DNA from: Apium graveolens
Lineage: Eukaryota; Streptophyta; Magnoliopsida; Apiales; Apiaceae
Length of the DNA: 64,000 nucleotides
Direction: 5' to 3'
NCBI RefSeq assembly: GCF_009905375.1
Contig: NW_027417515.1
Coordinates: forward strand, 31,479-95,478
Position numbers and translations under genes: made by a program. This document shows, one piece after another, positions 1 to 11,979 of this stretch (position 1 is the first letter of the stretch; each line of letters begins with the position of its first letter). The notes under the pieces were generated by a model. That model was not told the origin of the DNA, searched no databases, and saw only the letters and a program-made list of their open reading frames with translations.

Positions 1-819
1 AATACATGCCTCGAGTTTAATCTATAATATGTATGGTTAAAGGGATTATATTACATGAAAAACATTAATCACGAAAGGTTTTATCTAATCACGATTTAAT
101 TATTGTTTAATTGGGTAACAATGATGTATTACTAGATACCGCTCATTGTTTATAATTTTATTAGAGAATAAAATTATTACCAATTAAATAATAGCCTATA
201 GGGTCGCACAAATAGAGCACTTAATGGAATAGTTAATTTAAATTATGGATTTAAATTATTTGATGATTATTTGAATTTTATTATAATTAAGTAAGACTTA
301 ATTGAGATAATATAAATTCGAATTAAAAGGAATGTTTTTGCCCATAATAATTAAGTATGACTTAGTTATTAATTAAATAATAGAAATTCGTTTTTATTAT
401 TTAATCCAATACCTACTAGGGTTGGGCTTTGCTGTTATGGGCCTTTTTCAATCAGCCATTATAAATACATAATGATAGGTTAAAGAGGCTTGTACGTTTT
501 TTGGAGAAAACCCTAGCAGCAAAGAGAGGCAGAGGCAATTCAGATCGTCAAGAAGGAGACTAGTACATCCATTCCGTAGTCAAGTTCATGAGACATTCTT
601 GAAGGTGCTCGTGTGGATACCATAGAGGTGTTTCTCCGAGAGGTAGACACAAAGCGTGATAGCTAGGATCTCCGTTGAGTTCGTGAAAGTTAAGCTCTTG
701 AAAGGTATGATTCGTTATCTCCATAATTTGCCCATAATTATACATGGATCCTGTTTTTGGGTTTCGAAATTTTTGTTTTATTTATGTTTATCCGCTACGT
801 TTTATGCCTTCGGAACCCA
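1..819 (+). mobile_element. Partial copia-type LTR (3' part)
   Basis: This AT-rich stretch matches the layout of the other copia LTRs in the window. It has the block beginning TATAGGGTCGCACAAATAG near 197 (the others have ACAGGGTCACACCATAAAAG), a TATAAATA-like box near 460-470, an AAACCCTAG motif, and a GTGGATACCATAGAGG block near 611 equivalent to GTGGATACCGGTGGAG elsewhere. It ends around GGAACCCA, directly before RNase H coding sequence, so it seems to be inserted in that older element. Its 5' end lies outside the window. It could be a solo LTR or the end of a full element. No gene is supported here; the short ORFs are incidental. Confidence 0.6.
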
Positions 820-822
820 AAC

Positions 823-3066
823 AAAAGGAACACTGAGGTATGGTCTAATATACTCGAAAGGGACTGGTAATCACATGCTATCAGGTTACTCTTGAAAGAG
901 ATGTGTCCTAAGTCCAATCATGTATGATGATTTAGGAATAACTTTTATGTAATTTGTTTTGATTTCATTGATATTAATAAAAGACTTGTTTTGGTTTTAT
1001 TGCGGGCTTTATCTATTTAAGTGATTAAATAAGATATACCATAGTTTAGAGTAAAGATTTTTATGGATTATGATGAGATCATAATAATGAGACCTAACAG
1101 ATGATAACTCAAAACTTAAATATTTCCTGGTCGTAGGATTACTAACTGGTAATTAGTAATCCGCAAAGATCGGTACATACTATGCTTGCTTCATTATGAA
1201 GGATGTATGTTCTCATAGACATTTGTGTGGTGACACTATAGCTAGTATGTAGGTGCTTATTATAGAATAAGTTCACTGAATATGACTCACACAGCTGAAC
1301 AACTGATGGAGTTCACTCACGTGTCAGCAGTTGTTCACATAGTGATAGTTGTACAAGTATCCTTAGACTTGAGGTCATCATAGTCATCTTGTGTACACTG
1401 AACTATGCTTTGGTTTAGTTCTTAGTGTCCAGGGACAATTATAAGGGCTCTACTGGGTATAGGAATTTGTACACGAAGATAGTGTATGATCAATAAAGGA
1501 TCTACCCCTTCCAGTGAAGGAAGAGAATGTTCAATGCTGATCCACTTATGCTAGTTCAGGAATCTCTGGCCAGAGTGAATGAAATTAGAAAGGAGTTTCT
1601 AATTTACATTAAATAGAACTAAGCATAGTGAATGGAAAGCAAATGATTAAATAAGATAGGCTTGACACAAGTTCCATGCCTTGTATTTAATCGTGACATT
1701 GCAGGGTAGAAGGAATTGATTGTACGGTAACTACTCACTGAATAGGTTCTTGGTATTCTAAGCAGTGAATTCGTATTATCCGGATAGTCGTGATATGCTG
1801 AGAAGTATCCCTCACGATGTAAAATAAATATGATTAATTTATTAATTAATCATATTTAATAAATTAGAGAATTTTTATAAATAATGATAAAATAGTTTTA
1901 TTATTATTTATTTCTACTACCGGCTTAATATTGAACCTACAGGGTCACACCATAAAAGAGAATGATTTAATGGTGGAGGAATTAATTAATAATGGCTGGT
2001 AATTATTTATTTGTGATATAAATAATTAATTAGCAGATTTAATAATTGATTAAATGAGATTTAATTAATTCTTAATATTATTAATTAAGAATTTAATTTT
2101 GGAAATTAAAACAAGTGAGAGAATTATTTTTCTAAAGTGTTTAGAAAATTGATTAATGATTAAAAGGTGTTTTAATTATTAGTTAATTGGTTAATAAAAA
2201 TAATCAATTAATGGGTTAATAATAATATTTTATGGAAAATTTTCAGCTGAAAATTTTGCCTATAAATATACTATTATAAACCCTATTTGCCTAAACCCAA
2301 ATAATTAACCTTAATTCTAAAGTAGAACAAGAGGGAGGCAACTAATTCCCTCAACCTCTTCCTCCTCCATCACATTGTACTCTTGGTGGATACCAGTGGA
2401 GTGCTTCACACTTGAGGAGCAGCTGCTAGGGATTTCCGTTCATCGTTCTTGGATCGCTATTAAAGTCCTCCATCTTTCCATTAACGTAAAGCTTCTTATG
2501 GTAAACATACTGAACTACGAATTAAATATTATTTTTCGCATGGATCCTGCGGAGGGTTTCAGTTTTTTTTAAGATTTAAATTAACGTTTTCGTTGCGTTT
2601 ATGTGCTAAAAACCCTTCAACTCTGACAATGATTTTCCAGGGAATAATGATGATCGTAGAAGCGCTGGGGGAATGGCATTCTATTTAAGTGAATGTCTGA
2701 TAGCATGGGTATCTCAAAAGCAACACTGTGTTACCTTGTCATCTTGTGAGGCCGAATTTATCAAGGGATTTGGCTCCAGAAATTATTAAGTCAGGTTACT
2801 GGAGAAGCTTCAAAATCAGTCATATTGTTTGTTGATAACAGTTCTGCAATAGATTTAGCAAGGAATCCTGTCTTTCATGGTCGGAGCAAACATATTGACG
2901 TGAGGTTTCATTCATTCGTTACTGTGTGGAACATAGTGACATAATGATCAAGCACATCAGTTCAGAACAACAGCGTGCAGACGTGCTTACCAAAGCTATG
3001 CCATCAACTAAGTTTGAAAAAATGAGAGAGTTATTAGGGATTAAAAAGTTGCAGGACAGTGTTTAG
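823..3066 (+). pseudogene. Copia polyprotein RNase H C-terminus, interrupted
   Basis: Two pieces, 823-892 and 2620-3066, together encode the RNase H end of a Ty1/copia polyprotein. The first piece reads through KGTLRYGLIYSKGTGNHML. The second continues with GGMAFYLSECLIAWVSQKQ, then the catalytic-region block TLSSCEAEF, and ends with a typical QQRADVLTKAMPS tail before TAG at 3064-3066. The solo LTR at 893-2619 sits between the pieces. About a dozen codons are missing after CEAEF, and the frame shifts around 2930-2945, so the gene is dead. Only the C-terminal part lies in the window. The short LTR directly downstream fits a Retrofit/Ale-like lineage, but that is inferred. Confidence 0.85.
893..2619 (+). 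mobile_element. Solo copia LTR with ACTCT target duplication
   Basis: The sequence starts TGAAAGAGATGTG and ends AAAACCCTTCA. It is flanked on both sides by ACTCT (888-892 and 2620-2624). It closely matches the 5' LTR of the nested copia element at 36687-38414 in sequence and length (1727 versus 1728 bp). No primer-binding site follows it and no polypurine tract precedes it. RNase H coding sequence resumes directly after the duplication. This is the product of LTR-LTR recombination of a full element that had inserted into RNase H. The ORF at 2375-2572 is within the LTR and is not considered a gene. Confidence 0.95.
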
Positions 3067-3080
3067 ATTAATAGGGTGTA

Positions 3081-3379
3081 TGTTGGAATTAATCTAAAGT
3101 TTTAGTTAATTAAATAAATGCTATAATATGCTGGATATTGTCAGCTTAGTTAAGTATTTGAATCAGTCATATAACATTAAGGAGTATTTGTAGGGAGCAA
3201 TAAGGTGGTGGCATCATAGTAGGAGTCAGGAGTTATTTTCTAGCAAGTCATGATAGGTGTAGTTCATCTTTTATATGTTTTGTAATCGTTCTTGTTTTGT
3301 ACGGTAATACAATTTGTTTTTCTCCCAGTTAACAACTTCCAGTGTTCTAATTCACATCACACACAAATTAATTCCTACA
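3081..3379 (+). mobile_element. 3' LTR of the old copia element
   Basis: A 299-bp LTR begins TGTTGGAATTAATC and ends ATTAATTCCTACA, so its ends form an inverted repeat. It starts 14 bp after the polyprotein stop codon, with a short purine-rich stretch between. Its small size and position directly after RNase H fit Retrofit/Ale-like copia elements. The 5' LTR is outside the window, so the target duplication cannot be checked; the base run after it is ATTCT. Confidence 0.85.
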
Positions 3380-3469
3380 ATTCTGCTTCATACTGCATTC
3401 AAGCTCAAACAAATTCATTTAATCTCTAGCTTTCTAGTTCTTTCAATCCTCCAAGATATCATATCAAAA

Positions 3470-3667
3470 ATGGATGTGCTTTCCAAGACTTCCGGTTTAA
3501 GGTGCAAGATGCACAAAGAAGGTCATGACGATGATGATGTATATACTTATATCATCTCGTGTGTACAAGGTGGTGGTGATGACGATGACAGAGATTATGA
3601 TTACGCTCCTGCGCTTTAGAGGGCGATGACGACGATGATGGTGGCTATGACTATGCTCCCGCAGCAT
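3470..3667 (+). CDS. Small acidic ORF of unknown function, probably broken
   Basis: An ATG at 3470 opens 49 codons to a TAG at 3617-3619. The predicted peptide starts MDVLSKTSGLRCK, is rich in aspartate, and ends in DYDYAPAL. Just after the stop, in another frame (3619-3669), the sequence again encodes a run of D followed by YDYAPAA and a stop. The DDDD-YDYAPA unit therefore occurs twice, and the intact gene may have been one longer acidic protein now split by a frameshift. It lies about 90 bp downstream of the copia LTR, which could act as its promoter. I do not recognise the family. It may be a gene fragment or chance coding potential. Confidence 0.3.
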
Positions 3668-3823
3668 AAGTAATGAGAAGAGTAGTACGTGTCAAGTTTA
3701 TATATATAACTGTATCTCATGCTTGCATAATGCATGAGCTTAATTAAAGATTGAGCGTAACATTTTTGTTTGAAATTTCACTATGTTGACTCATACGAGT
3801 ATATCTTGAGTCATGAATCTAAT

Positions 3824-3988
3824 TACTCCCTCCGTACCCCTCAATATTTTTTAGATTGGGGAAGGGACTCGGCACACATTTTTATTAATGTATTTGCATA
3901 ATTTTTTTAAAAAAATTTCTAAATAAAAATATAATATTTAAACTTTTATAAAAAAATTGAAAATTTTAAAAATAAAGTACGGAGATAT
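3824..3988. mobile_element. Stowaway-like MITE, degenerate
   Basis: The left end reads TACTCCCTCCGTACC and the right end reads GTACGGAGATA, giving imperfect terminal inverted repeats with TA at both edges. The interior is AT-rich without coding potential. CTCCCTCCGT is the familiar terminus of plant Stowaway (Tc1/mariner) MITEs. The right terminus is decayed, so the call is moderate. Confidence 0.45.
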
Positions 3989-4569
3989 ACTTTGTAGCTG
4001 TCTTAAAATGCATGTTAAAAAAACTGTAAAGAAATTAGAGGGGTAGTAATATATTACTATATTGCTATCAGCTCCCTTTTATTTAGGGTTGGGTTGGTAG
4101 AAAAATTAAGAAAAATTAAAAAATAATGAAGAAAAATTAAAAAAATGAGTAAAATAGTGGGATAATCAATAATTTACATATAAGATGAGTATAGTAAAAG
4201 TAAATAGTAGATATAGTTATTTTTTATATTGCAAAAAAATTGTTACATTTAAAAAAATTTGAAATATAAAAAATTAAAAGAGACATTTCAAACAAAAATT
4301 AAAGTATAATGAAATTTTTGATACGAAAAGAGTATATTTTAAAATTTAACTACTTAAATCTAGATTCTTTGTCTTAGTAGTAATTACTAGATATTATAAC
4401 CAAATTGTTTGCATTTTGCATTCTTGTCGTGTCCTTATGCAGTGTCGAGTTTCATAATGCTCGAGAAATGGCTGATCTGTTGGCCAGAATATTGACATAG
4501 TTGCGAACTTTGTCAAATTAGTATATATAAATATAATATTTATCTTTTTAATTTCATATCAACTTAATA
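3989..4569. other. AT-rich spacer without a recognised gene
   Basis: Very AT-rich DNA with A and T runs. A short run near 4441-4499 encodes FHNAREMADLLARILT and a stop after a possible splice acceptor (TTATGCAG), but it is too short to assign. Nothing else is supported. Confidence 0.5.
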
Positions 4570-5122
4570 CACTACAAGAAAATAAGGTTAAATGCAACTG
4601 CGTAAATACAACCAGAACTAAATCCAACTGTATCTAGTTATAATTAAAGGCGCGACTAAAGACAACTGTCAGCGGTTATATTTAAATCCGGTTGTATTTA
4701 CGCGGTCGCATTTAGAAATAAATACTTCCGCGTAAATACAACCACCATCAAATACCAGTTGAAAATAGTCGTCGCGCCTAAATACTACCGGATTTCGTCG
4801 AATTTAGCCCCGCCAAAAAAATTGGAGGGAAGCATCCCACCATTTGGATTGTTTGGCACTCCTAAATACAACCAGAATCCGTTGTATTTAGCATTTGGAA
4901 ATGGCGGGACTTTTTTTCCCTCTCTTCTTGTTTGAATTTTCGGTTGTATTTAATCCGTCGTATTTAAGCGGTCGTATTTAGTATAAATACAACCGATCTG
5001 CTAAATATTACTCGAGCATTTTCGATCGGCCGAAAAACCGGTTGTATTTAGCTAAATACAACCGAAAACGGTCGAATTTAACTAAATACAACCGGTTGTA
5101 TTTACCCGTTTTTTTTGTAGTG
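4570..5122. mobile_element. Non-autonomous CACTA element, 553 bp
   Basis: The element begins CACTACAAGAAAA and ends TTTTTTTGTAGTG, the characteristic CACTA (En/Spm) terminal inverted repeat. It is flanked by a 3-bp duplication ATA (4567-4569 and 5123-5125). The interior has no long ORF. It is packed with AAATACAACC and its reverse complement GGTTGTATTT in direct and inverted arrangement, as expected for subterminal transposase-binding repeats. It would need a transposase supplied from elsewhere. Confidence 0.9.
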
Positions 5123-5125
5123 ATA

Positions 5126-5668
5126 ATATTTTATTTTTATAATAAGTAATCTTTAAAAATTACCTATATGATCCTTAAAATAAATAATTATAAATGAGTG
5201 ATAAATTAAAAAGAGTATTATTAATTAACACCTTTACACTTATATATGCATGCATTTTAACCAAAATTTGTCAAAGTTTTGGCCACCTTATAATAACCAA
5301 ACAATTCTAATAAATTGATAATTAAGATTGTCATATTATATAAGATTCGATCTCTTTGTAAATTATAACAATGGGCTTTACAAATATTAATTACTTCAGC
5401 TATTCATTTTTAGTTATTACTGTAAGCCAAAGATGTATCAGAAACAAATATGTAACCTATAGACAAAGTTGTTCAAATAAGAAACAAAGACACTGAAAAT
5501 ATATTTTTTTCTACACAAAAATGTAAAAATTGTTTTAAATACCGAGAGGCAGGGGAAGAGCATCAGAAGAAAACACTATTGTTTTTTCTTTCAAAAGAAA
5601 CTCGTGTTTTTTTTCAGAAATTGCTCAAAATACAGACAATTTAATAATAATAAACAAAAATAACTATA
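5126..5668. other. AT-rich spacer without a recognised gene
   Basis: AT-rich sequence with homopolymer runs. No ORF, RNA gene or repeat end could be supported between the small CACTA element and the split LTR. Confidence 0.5.
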
Positions 5669-8600
5669 TGTACCGGGAGTGGCCCAAAATTGACGGGACA
5701 TATAAGTATTCGTATATTTTCATATTTTTTAAATATGTAATTATGGAATTATTAAATTATGTGTATAGCTTATATTAGCTATGTGTTGTTTTATTATTAT
5801 TTATGGGCGATTTGTGGTGTACATGGTGTTCGTGTAATTAATTGTGGGGTTGTATTGTTTTGTTTCACTTTTAAAAGTGATTTTATGGCAGATTTATTTT
5901 TATAAAAATATTTTGGATGGTCTCTAAAATTACTTTTATGATTTTATAATTACAATAATTATTTTTGGAAATTTATAAAATTTATAAATCAATATTTTAT
6001 TGATTATTTATTCCTGAATGATTTTCTGATTGCATTTAAGGGTAAATTCAGTATTAAATTCAGGAATGCTTCAAAAATTACGAAAGTCATATTTTATGAA
6101 GATTTTAATATTCCGAGAATTTTAAAATTATTTCTGAATTCTTTGGGATTAATTTCAACCACGCGTTGATTCAGTTAATCGTCAAACGCGGCAGCGCGCT
6201 TTAAAAATGTTTAAAAATTTGAAAAAACTTATTTTATTAAGTTTTAAATATTCTGAACATTTTAAAATTTATTTTAATAAGTTTTTGAGTTTTATTTACT
6301 CGCGCCTAGGATCGTTAAATATCAATACGCGAATTAGAGGTCAGAGATACGTGTCATCTGGCTGTAATAGCAAAAAGAAAATAAACAAATAATGGTTGAT
6401 AAACACAATCAGTCTTATCCTTTTACTCCTCCATTACCCCGTTCTCCTTTCCTTCCCCCACTGGAATCTCGCGGCTCCTCTTCTTGCCGGAATCTCTCAA
6501 TATATGTTCACTCTCTCTTCCATTTCTTCTCTCTGCCTCTCTTATATCTCTATTCGCCGCCCCTCCCCTTTCTTTTTCCGGTTAGCTGCCATCCTGTTTT
6601 CCGGCGAACCGCCGTTGTTCATCCCTGTTGATTTCTGTGGTTGGGCTTCTTGGTATCCTGCTGTTCAGTTCGTAAATAGTTCCTTTAAGTTGTGCATATA
6701 TCTGTATATGTGTGTGGTTGTGTGCCGCTTGATTCAGTGTTGCCGCCTTATTTTTCCGGCCGCCCTGTTTCCTGGTGGCACGTGACTTACACGCGCGTGT
6801 GTGTATATTGTACGCAGTCTGTGATGTGGTTGGGTAACTATTTTATTAATTTTTAATTCCATTTTTATGGAGGAATTAAATGATTACTAAGCATAATTAA
6901 ATATAATTTTTGTGCGGGAATTCGATTTAGTTATCGGTGAAATTTTTTTGGACACCCGAATATTTTCGGGCACCAATAAATTTTACCGCCGTCCGCGATG
7001 AATTTATACAAGCGGACGGTGGATTGTGATGACATGGTTCTGAGTCCTAAAATTTTAAAATAAATAAAATTAATTGTATATCTTTATTCTGGATCGAATT
7101 AATTAATTAGTAAATATTGTAATGGGACGATTGAATTGGTTGTGATTATTGAATTGTATCGATGATTGGGAATTTTGAAATGGTGATTTATTGTAGTTGT
7201 TGTTATGGAATTTGTTGTTGTGACGTCAAATTGCTTCGACGGATTAGCCGATAAATAAAGGAAGTGCTGCCGGTAAATTAAACTACGGAAATACGGGAGC
7301 ATATCCGGTAATTATCGGGACATCGAGCGAATATATATAAATATATATATATATTATACGAAACGTGATTGTATATTGTGATGGAATATTTTGCCAAACC
7401 AATAACCCTAATTTCGTTAAATGACGAATATACGTATTTTCTGAAAACGAACACCCAGCCAATTTTTGAGAACGTGAACCTAATTGTTCGTGTGTTATTA
7501 TAATATATGTATAATTACGAGTCGGGATTGAATATCGAATGGGTAGGTTTGTTAGCGAGGATATGTCAAGAATACCTGGACGTCTAACCCAGAGTATTTC
7601 GACCCTATAGGTTCTAGTCGGGAAACCGAAAGTGAACATTGGACTAATGATAACCTAGTGGACAGTCGACGAGCTCAGTAGGGTTTCAACCGAAGAACCT
7701 GAGTGTTGAAGTCGAATCCAAGCTGATCTAGTGGTTAAGCAATAAAGCCTGAGCGTCCGACTCGGCTCAGAGTCGATTAGTAATAGTTGTAAAGCTTTGC
7801 AAGGCAAGAACCTCTGACAATTCTTTTATGGTTTAGTATATATTAATGAACTGTTGCTTTATTTTCGAACAGGAACAAAAATGTTTTAAGTTACGTATCC
7901 CCTATATTTGAAAATGTTGTTTAAATATGTTTTTGGGGAAAAGTAATTTCGGAAAGTAACTATCTCTAAAATGTGATTAAAAATAGAAAAGAGGTTTTGA
8001 ATAGTGTGCAGTGACATAATTGATTTTAACAAGAGATAGGTAAAAGTGATTTTGAAAATGGATAAAACGAATCAGATATTAGATAATGTTGCGTCAGTGG
8101 CTAATTCGGTTGCGCGCAATTCATAACCAATTAGTCCAGCATAGTTAATCAGAGACCTAGCTAGTCTTTGCGGATCTGGTTATTTTGTGTGACAGCCCGA
8201 TCAGCTTTCCTAGATATTTTGTGTGGCAGCCTGATCAGTCATCCCTAGATAACATCCAATACATATCTGATTGTGATTTTATGGTTCCATTAACGGAACA
8301 AGTGATTGAAGTTCCAGTAACGGAACAAATATCTTTGGGTCCCCGTAACGGGACAAATGGTTTTGTGGTTCCTATAATGGAACGGAAGATTTGGAAATGA
8401 AAATAACATGCTAAAATTGAACTCTGGTATTTTTGCACAGCACATGACTGTTGATTTTGTTTTACAGAGCATGCTAGTTTTGATATCCAGTTTATACATG
8501 TTTTAGTCGTTTTCTAACATGTTATGAATTTTGTTCCGATAATTGGTTTACCATAAATTGTTTTACTTGTCATCCATATAGTGGTAATACTGAGCAATTG

Positions 8601-8829
8601 ATTGCTCACCCTTGCAGAATGTTTTATCTATGTATTGTAGATACCTAGGAGATTCTTCTGTGGTAGTCAGGGCAGAGTTCCAGTTCCTTCCGTGTCAGGC
8701 TCCTCTTAGATAGTTGTGTTGGACCAAGGATGGTTTATTGAGTTGCTGAATTAAGTTAGTTGCAATAAGATTTATTGTAATAATTTGGTTTTGTATAGTT
8801 GACCTAACACTACAACAAATAGGGCCATT

Positions 8830-9295
8830 TACGACGGTTTTTTTGAACTGAAATCGTCGTAATCGAGCCATTTATGACGGAAAAAAACTGTCGTTTTTGG
8901 TCAAGTAGTAAGTTCATTTTTTCGTCACAAGATAAAATTACGTCGCAAGTTAGGAAGTGGAGGCCCACACACTCAATAAAATAATAAATGACCTTACGAC
9001 GGAAAATAATCGTCGTATGTTACTAACTTATGACGGAAAAATCGTCGGATGTTTTCTTCTGGGACCCACTTCGATGAAATTAAATATAAAACTATGACGA
9101 AATTGTACGTCGTAAGTTAGTAACTTGCGACGAAAAAACGGTCATATATTAGTGATTTGGATCTACTTACGACGAAATATGTGATGAACAACCGTCGTAA
9201 GTTAGTAACTTTCGACATAAAAAACTGTCGTATGTTATGGATTTGTATCTACTTACGACAAAATTTGTGATGAACAACCGTCGTAAGTTTATATT
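8830..9295. repeat. CACTA left subterminal repeats
   Basis: Many copies of a short motif, TTACGACGG or its inverse CCGTCGTAA with variants such as CTTATGACGGAAA, occur in both orientations inside the left end. They mirror those at the right end. In CACTA elements such arrays bind the TNPA/TNP1-type protein. Confidence 0.85.
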
Positions 9296-9643
9296 TCCAG
9301 AATAGCCAAATATTGATTTTTCAGTTTTCAGCCATTTTCGGCTTCCAATTTAAATTCAATACATGCCAAAGTTTAATGCAATAACAAACTCTAAACCTGC
9401 CAAAGTCTAATTTATTCCGACTTTCAATCACAAACTCACAAACTATAAAACTAATGCTACAAGTCACAATACCATAATGTAACAATAATTTACATTAGTT
9501 ATCCAATAAATCCGTACTAATTCAAATTCAAAAGTAGAAAGCAAACTAGGGTGATGTACAAACACCCACTTAACCAAATTCAGTTTACAAAGACAACTTG
9601 GTTATCTTACAAACATTCATTATCAAATACATAAAGCTAAAAT

Positions 9644-9781
9644 TCAACACCTAATAACCGAACCACCACAAGGGACGTGATCATAATAAGAACCGGTCAT
9701 ATCACGATCTTCATCAGAATCGGTACTCTCGTCATTGCTATCACCATAATCAGAATCATCTTCGGTAGCTAAGGCCTTCCC
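9644..9781 (-). CDS. TNP1-like gene, last exon (F), acidic tail
   Basis: On the minus strand an acceptor TTGTAG precedes 46 codons beginning GKALATEDDSDYGDSND and ending at TGA (9644-9646). The peptide is strongly acidic (D/E/S-rich). Joined to the AAG-GTAAAC donor at the end of exon E it stays in frame, so it is probably the C-terminal exon of the TNP1-like gene. Exon E, however, has an in-frame TGA upstream of that donor. The exon could instead be the end of a deleted second transposase ORF. Confidence 0.5.
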   Translation of the reverse strand, partial: GKALATEDDSDYGDSNDESTDSDEDRDMTGSYYDHVPCGGSVIRC

Positions 9782-11436
9782 CTACAATATACACTTAAAT
9801 AAGTTAGAAATTTGTAAACAAATTATTTATTTAGGAAGACTAATTTGTATACAGAGATGTCAGAGAAGTCCATGCACGATACATGCCTCACTAGATATTT
9901 CTCTATCATACGGAAGATTAAAAAATAACTTTATATCTAAAGAAAATTGTAAACATGTACTGTGTTGAGCATACTTTGTTTAGGGCAGTGCTAACAAGGT
10001 CTCCATATATTTTCCCCGAATAATTACCTAATATTTAAACTGAATTTAACATTTACGATAAATTATAATAACCAAATTTAACATTTAAACCAAATTCAGT
10101 TTTCTCCTAAATCTCGAAATAATAAATCTAGAAAAATATATACATATGAAACTTTGTTTTAAAAGCACAAACACAACATGAGCGGTGCTGTTATGATAAA
10201 AGGATCTATGCCTAGAACGACTATAAACCAAATATGTATCAATAGCTAGCTACTCTATGCTGCCTACTTAGTTTTGCCATATGTTGATTAAGTTTAATTA
10301 ATTGTATGTGCTCCCAAAAATATATACATTTATGCATTGTTTATACGTGACTATTACTTAATGAGTCCTAATCCTGATTTTTGATAACTCTAATCATATG
10401 TCTTGTGGCCTAGTTTAAAATTAACACAAGAAATTGGTTTTTTTTTGTTTAGTGAACATTTTAATATAATATTAATATACATTTCATAATTATTAACACA
10501 GAGAAATTATACCTCATTCTATAATTATTGTTGTATATTATTAATATACACATTGCTCCACATTTCTTTAAGTCGCATCAGACAATTAATCATTTTTTAA
10601 ACTTATGAAATATAAATTAGCAAATAACAAACTATTAAAACAAATTTAGAATAATATTTTTTGCTAAAGAACAGATTTTGTGTAGATAATTATGGAATCT
10701 TTAATTATGAGCACCAGTATTTCTACTGTGATGTTGAAAATAAAATAATATTACACCACTATGTTACTAATATATATTTGTAGATTGTAGAAGCACAATC
10801 ATGCTGATTTATAGAACCACTGAACCAAGAGTTAAGTGTGAACTCAACTTGGATGTTGCAACTGGCAAGGCATATATTTTGACTTGAACTAAGTAACTTT
10901 TTTTGCAAAAAAAAATTGGGGATAAGACCTCAACCGACCCTGGTTTCAGGATAGCCATACAACATGCATCATTTAGCTAGCTTTAAATGGACATCTCTTT
11001 CACAACCTAAAGGGATTGATCATCATCAAGTGTGTGGTTTCAATTTTAACAACGTACTACCTTTTAATCCAGTACTACGTTAGATGATTTTCCAGGTCAG
11101 GTCAGGTCTGTTAGGCTGCTTAATTATGGGCAGAATTAGGGGTGGATCAGACTGACTCTCGGTCTTTGTCAATTATTCAAAATTCGAAATACTTAAATTT
11201 ATTAATTCAGGTAACTTGAATCGATCCCCGTTAAATATAATTTACTTCCTGTTGTATCAACAATATACCAAATTGAGAAAAGTGGCCCGGAAACCAGGGT
11301 AAGCCACATGGTTATATTAGTTGGTAAATTAGTGTGGTAACACTCTAAAATCAACCTAAAATCAGATATAAGAAACTTTTGAAGTTATAACATTTCATAT
11401 AACTTCTCCAAGAGAAAAGGACAACGAGAAGTTTAC
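9782..11436. other. Long AT-rich intron or spacer inside the CACTA
   Basis: No ORF or element terminus was found. If exons E and F belong to one gene, this 1.65-kb stretch is the intron between them on the minus strand, with donor GTAAAC at 11431-11436 and acceptor TTGTAG at 9782-9787. Confidence 0.5.
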
Positions 11437-11744
11437 CTTGGCAGCTCATGGTCCGTCTATCTTATAGATATTATTTAGGACCTCCACCACAACCCTAACG
11501 ATAGCTTGACACGTCTCTCTAGTAATAGGATGGTTGTGAGGTAGTGATAAGTCTCCTTCCACCACTTCCTGTGCTAAGAGACGAATCTGCTCAGGTGTCA
11601 ACATATACTCGTCTGGATTGGCTCGAGCATGGGCCAAGGTCTTATCCACGACACGCATGAATATTTCATCCCGTAAGCGAGTCAAAGCAGATCTTCCAGA
11701 GCTTCCTTCTCCTTTCCGAGGATGTGGGGGACGTGCACCAGACT
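11437..11744 (-). pseudogene. TNP1-like gene, exon E, with premature TGA
   Basis: On the minus strand the acceptor TCATAG is followed by a reading frame starting SGARPPHPRKGEGSSGR and containing LRDEIFMRVVDKTLAHARA and LTPEQIRLLAQEVV. This region of CACTA TNP1-type proteins is helical and charged. The first two bases complete a codon split with exon D, so phase is kept. The frame reaches TGA at 11446-11448, three codons before a good donor (AAG-GTAAAC). A TGG to TGA change would explain the stop and let the frame run into exon F. If the TGA is original, this is simply the last coding exon. Confidence 0.7.
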
Positions 11745-11840
11745 CTATGACAACATAAAGTTGATATATTATCACTGGGAACAAACTATATGTAATAACT
11801 CAAGTATTTTAAACATTTCAAGTCTATAAAAGAAATATAC

Positions 11841-11979
11841 CGTAAATATCAGAGGCTCGAACTCGTGGATGTCCAAGAATCACGTTCTTACGAACACCTC
11901 CCACTGCCTCTATCCAACTCTGAATTTGGGTGACCTTAGGATCAACTCCTTTCTTTTTGCATATGCTAATGTAGCGCTC
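11841..11979 (-). CDS. TNP1-like gene, exon D
   Basis: Acceptor TTTTACAG and donor GTATAT (minus strand) bound 46 codons plus one base. The frame begins ERYISICKKKGVDPKVTQIQ and contains SWIEAVGGVRKNVILGHPR, a pattern typical of the C-terminal half of plant Transposase_24 proteins. Its end phase matches the start of exon E. The preceding intron toward exon C contains the whole 13.7-kb Ty3 element. Confidence 0.75.

Noticed and set aside
4400..4500. Possible last exon encoding FHNAREMADLLARILT after an acceptor-like TTATGCAG
   Set aside because: Too short, no partner exon upstream, and surrounded by AT-rich spacer; cannot be told from chance.
6207..6785. Three overlapping plus-strand ORFs in the left part of the split LTR
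   Set aside because: They lie in the CT-rich leader-like region of a Ty3 LTR; sequences are low-complexity S/P/L-rich with no known domain.
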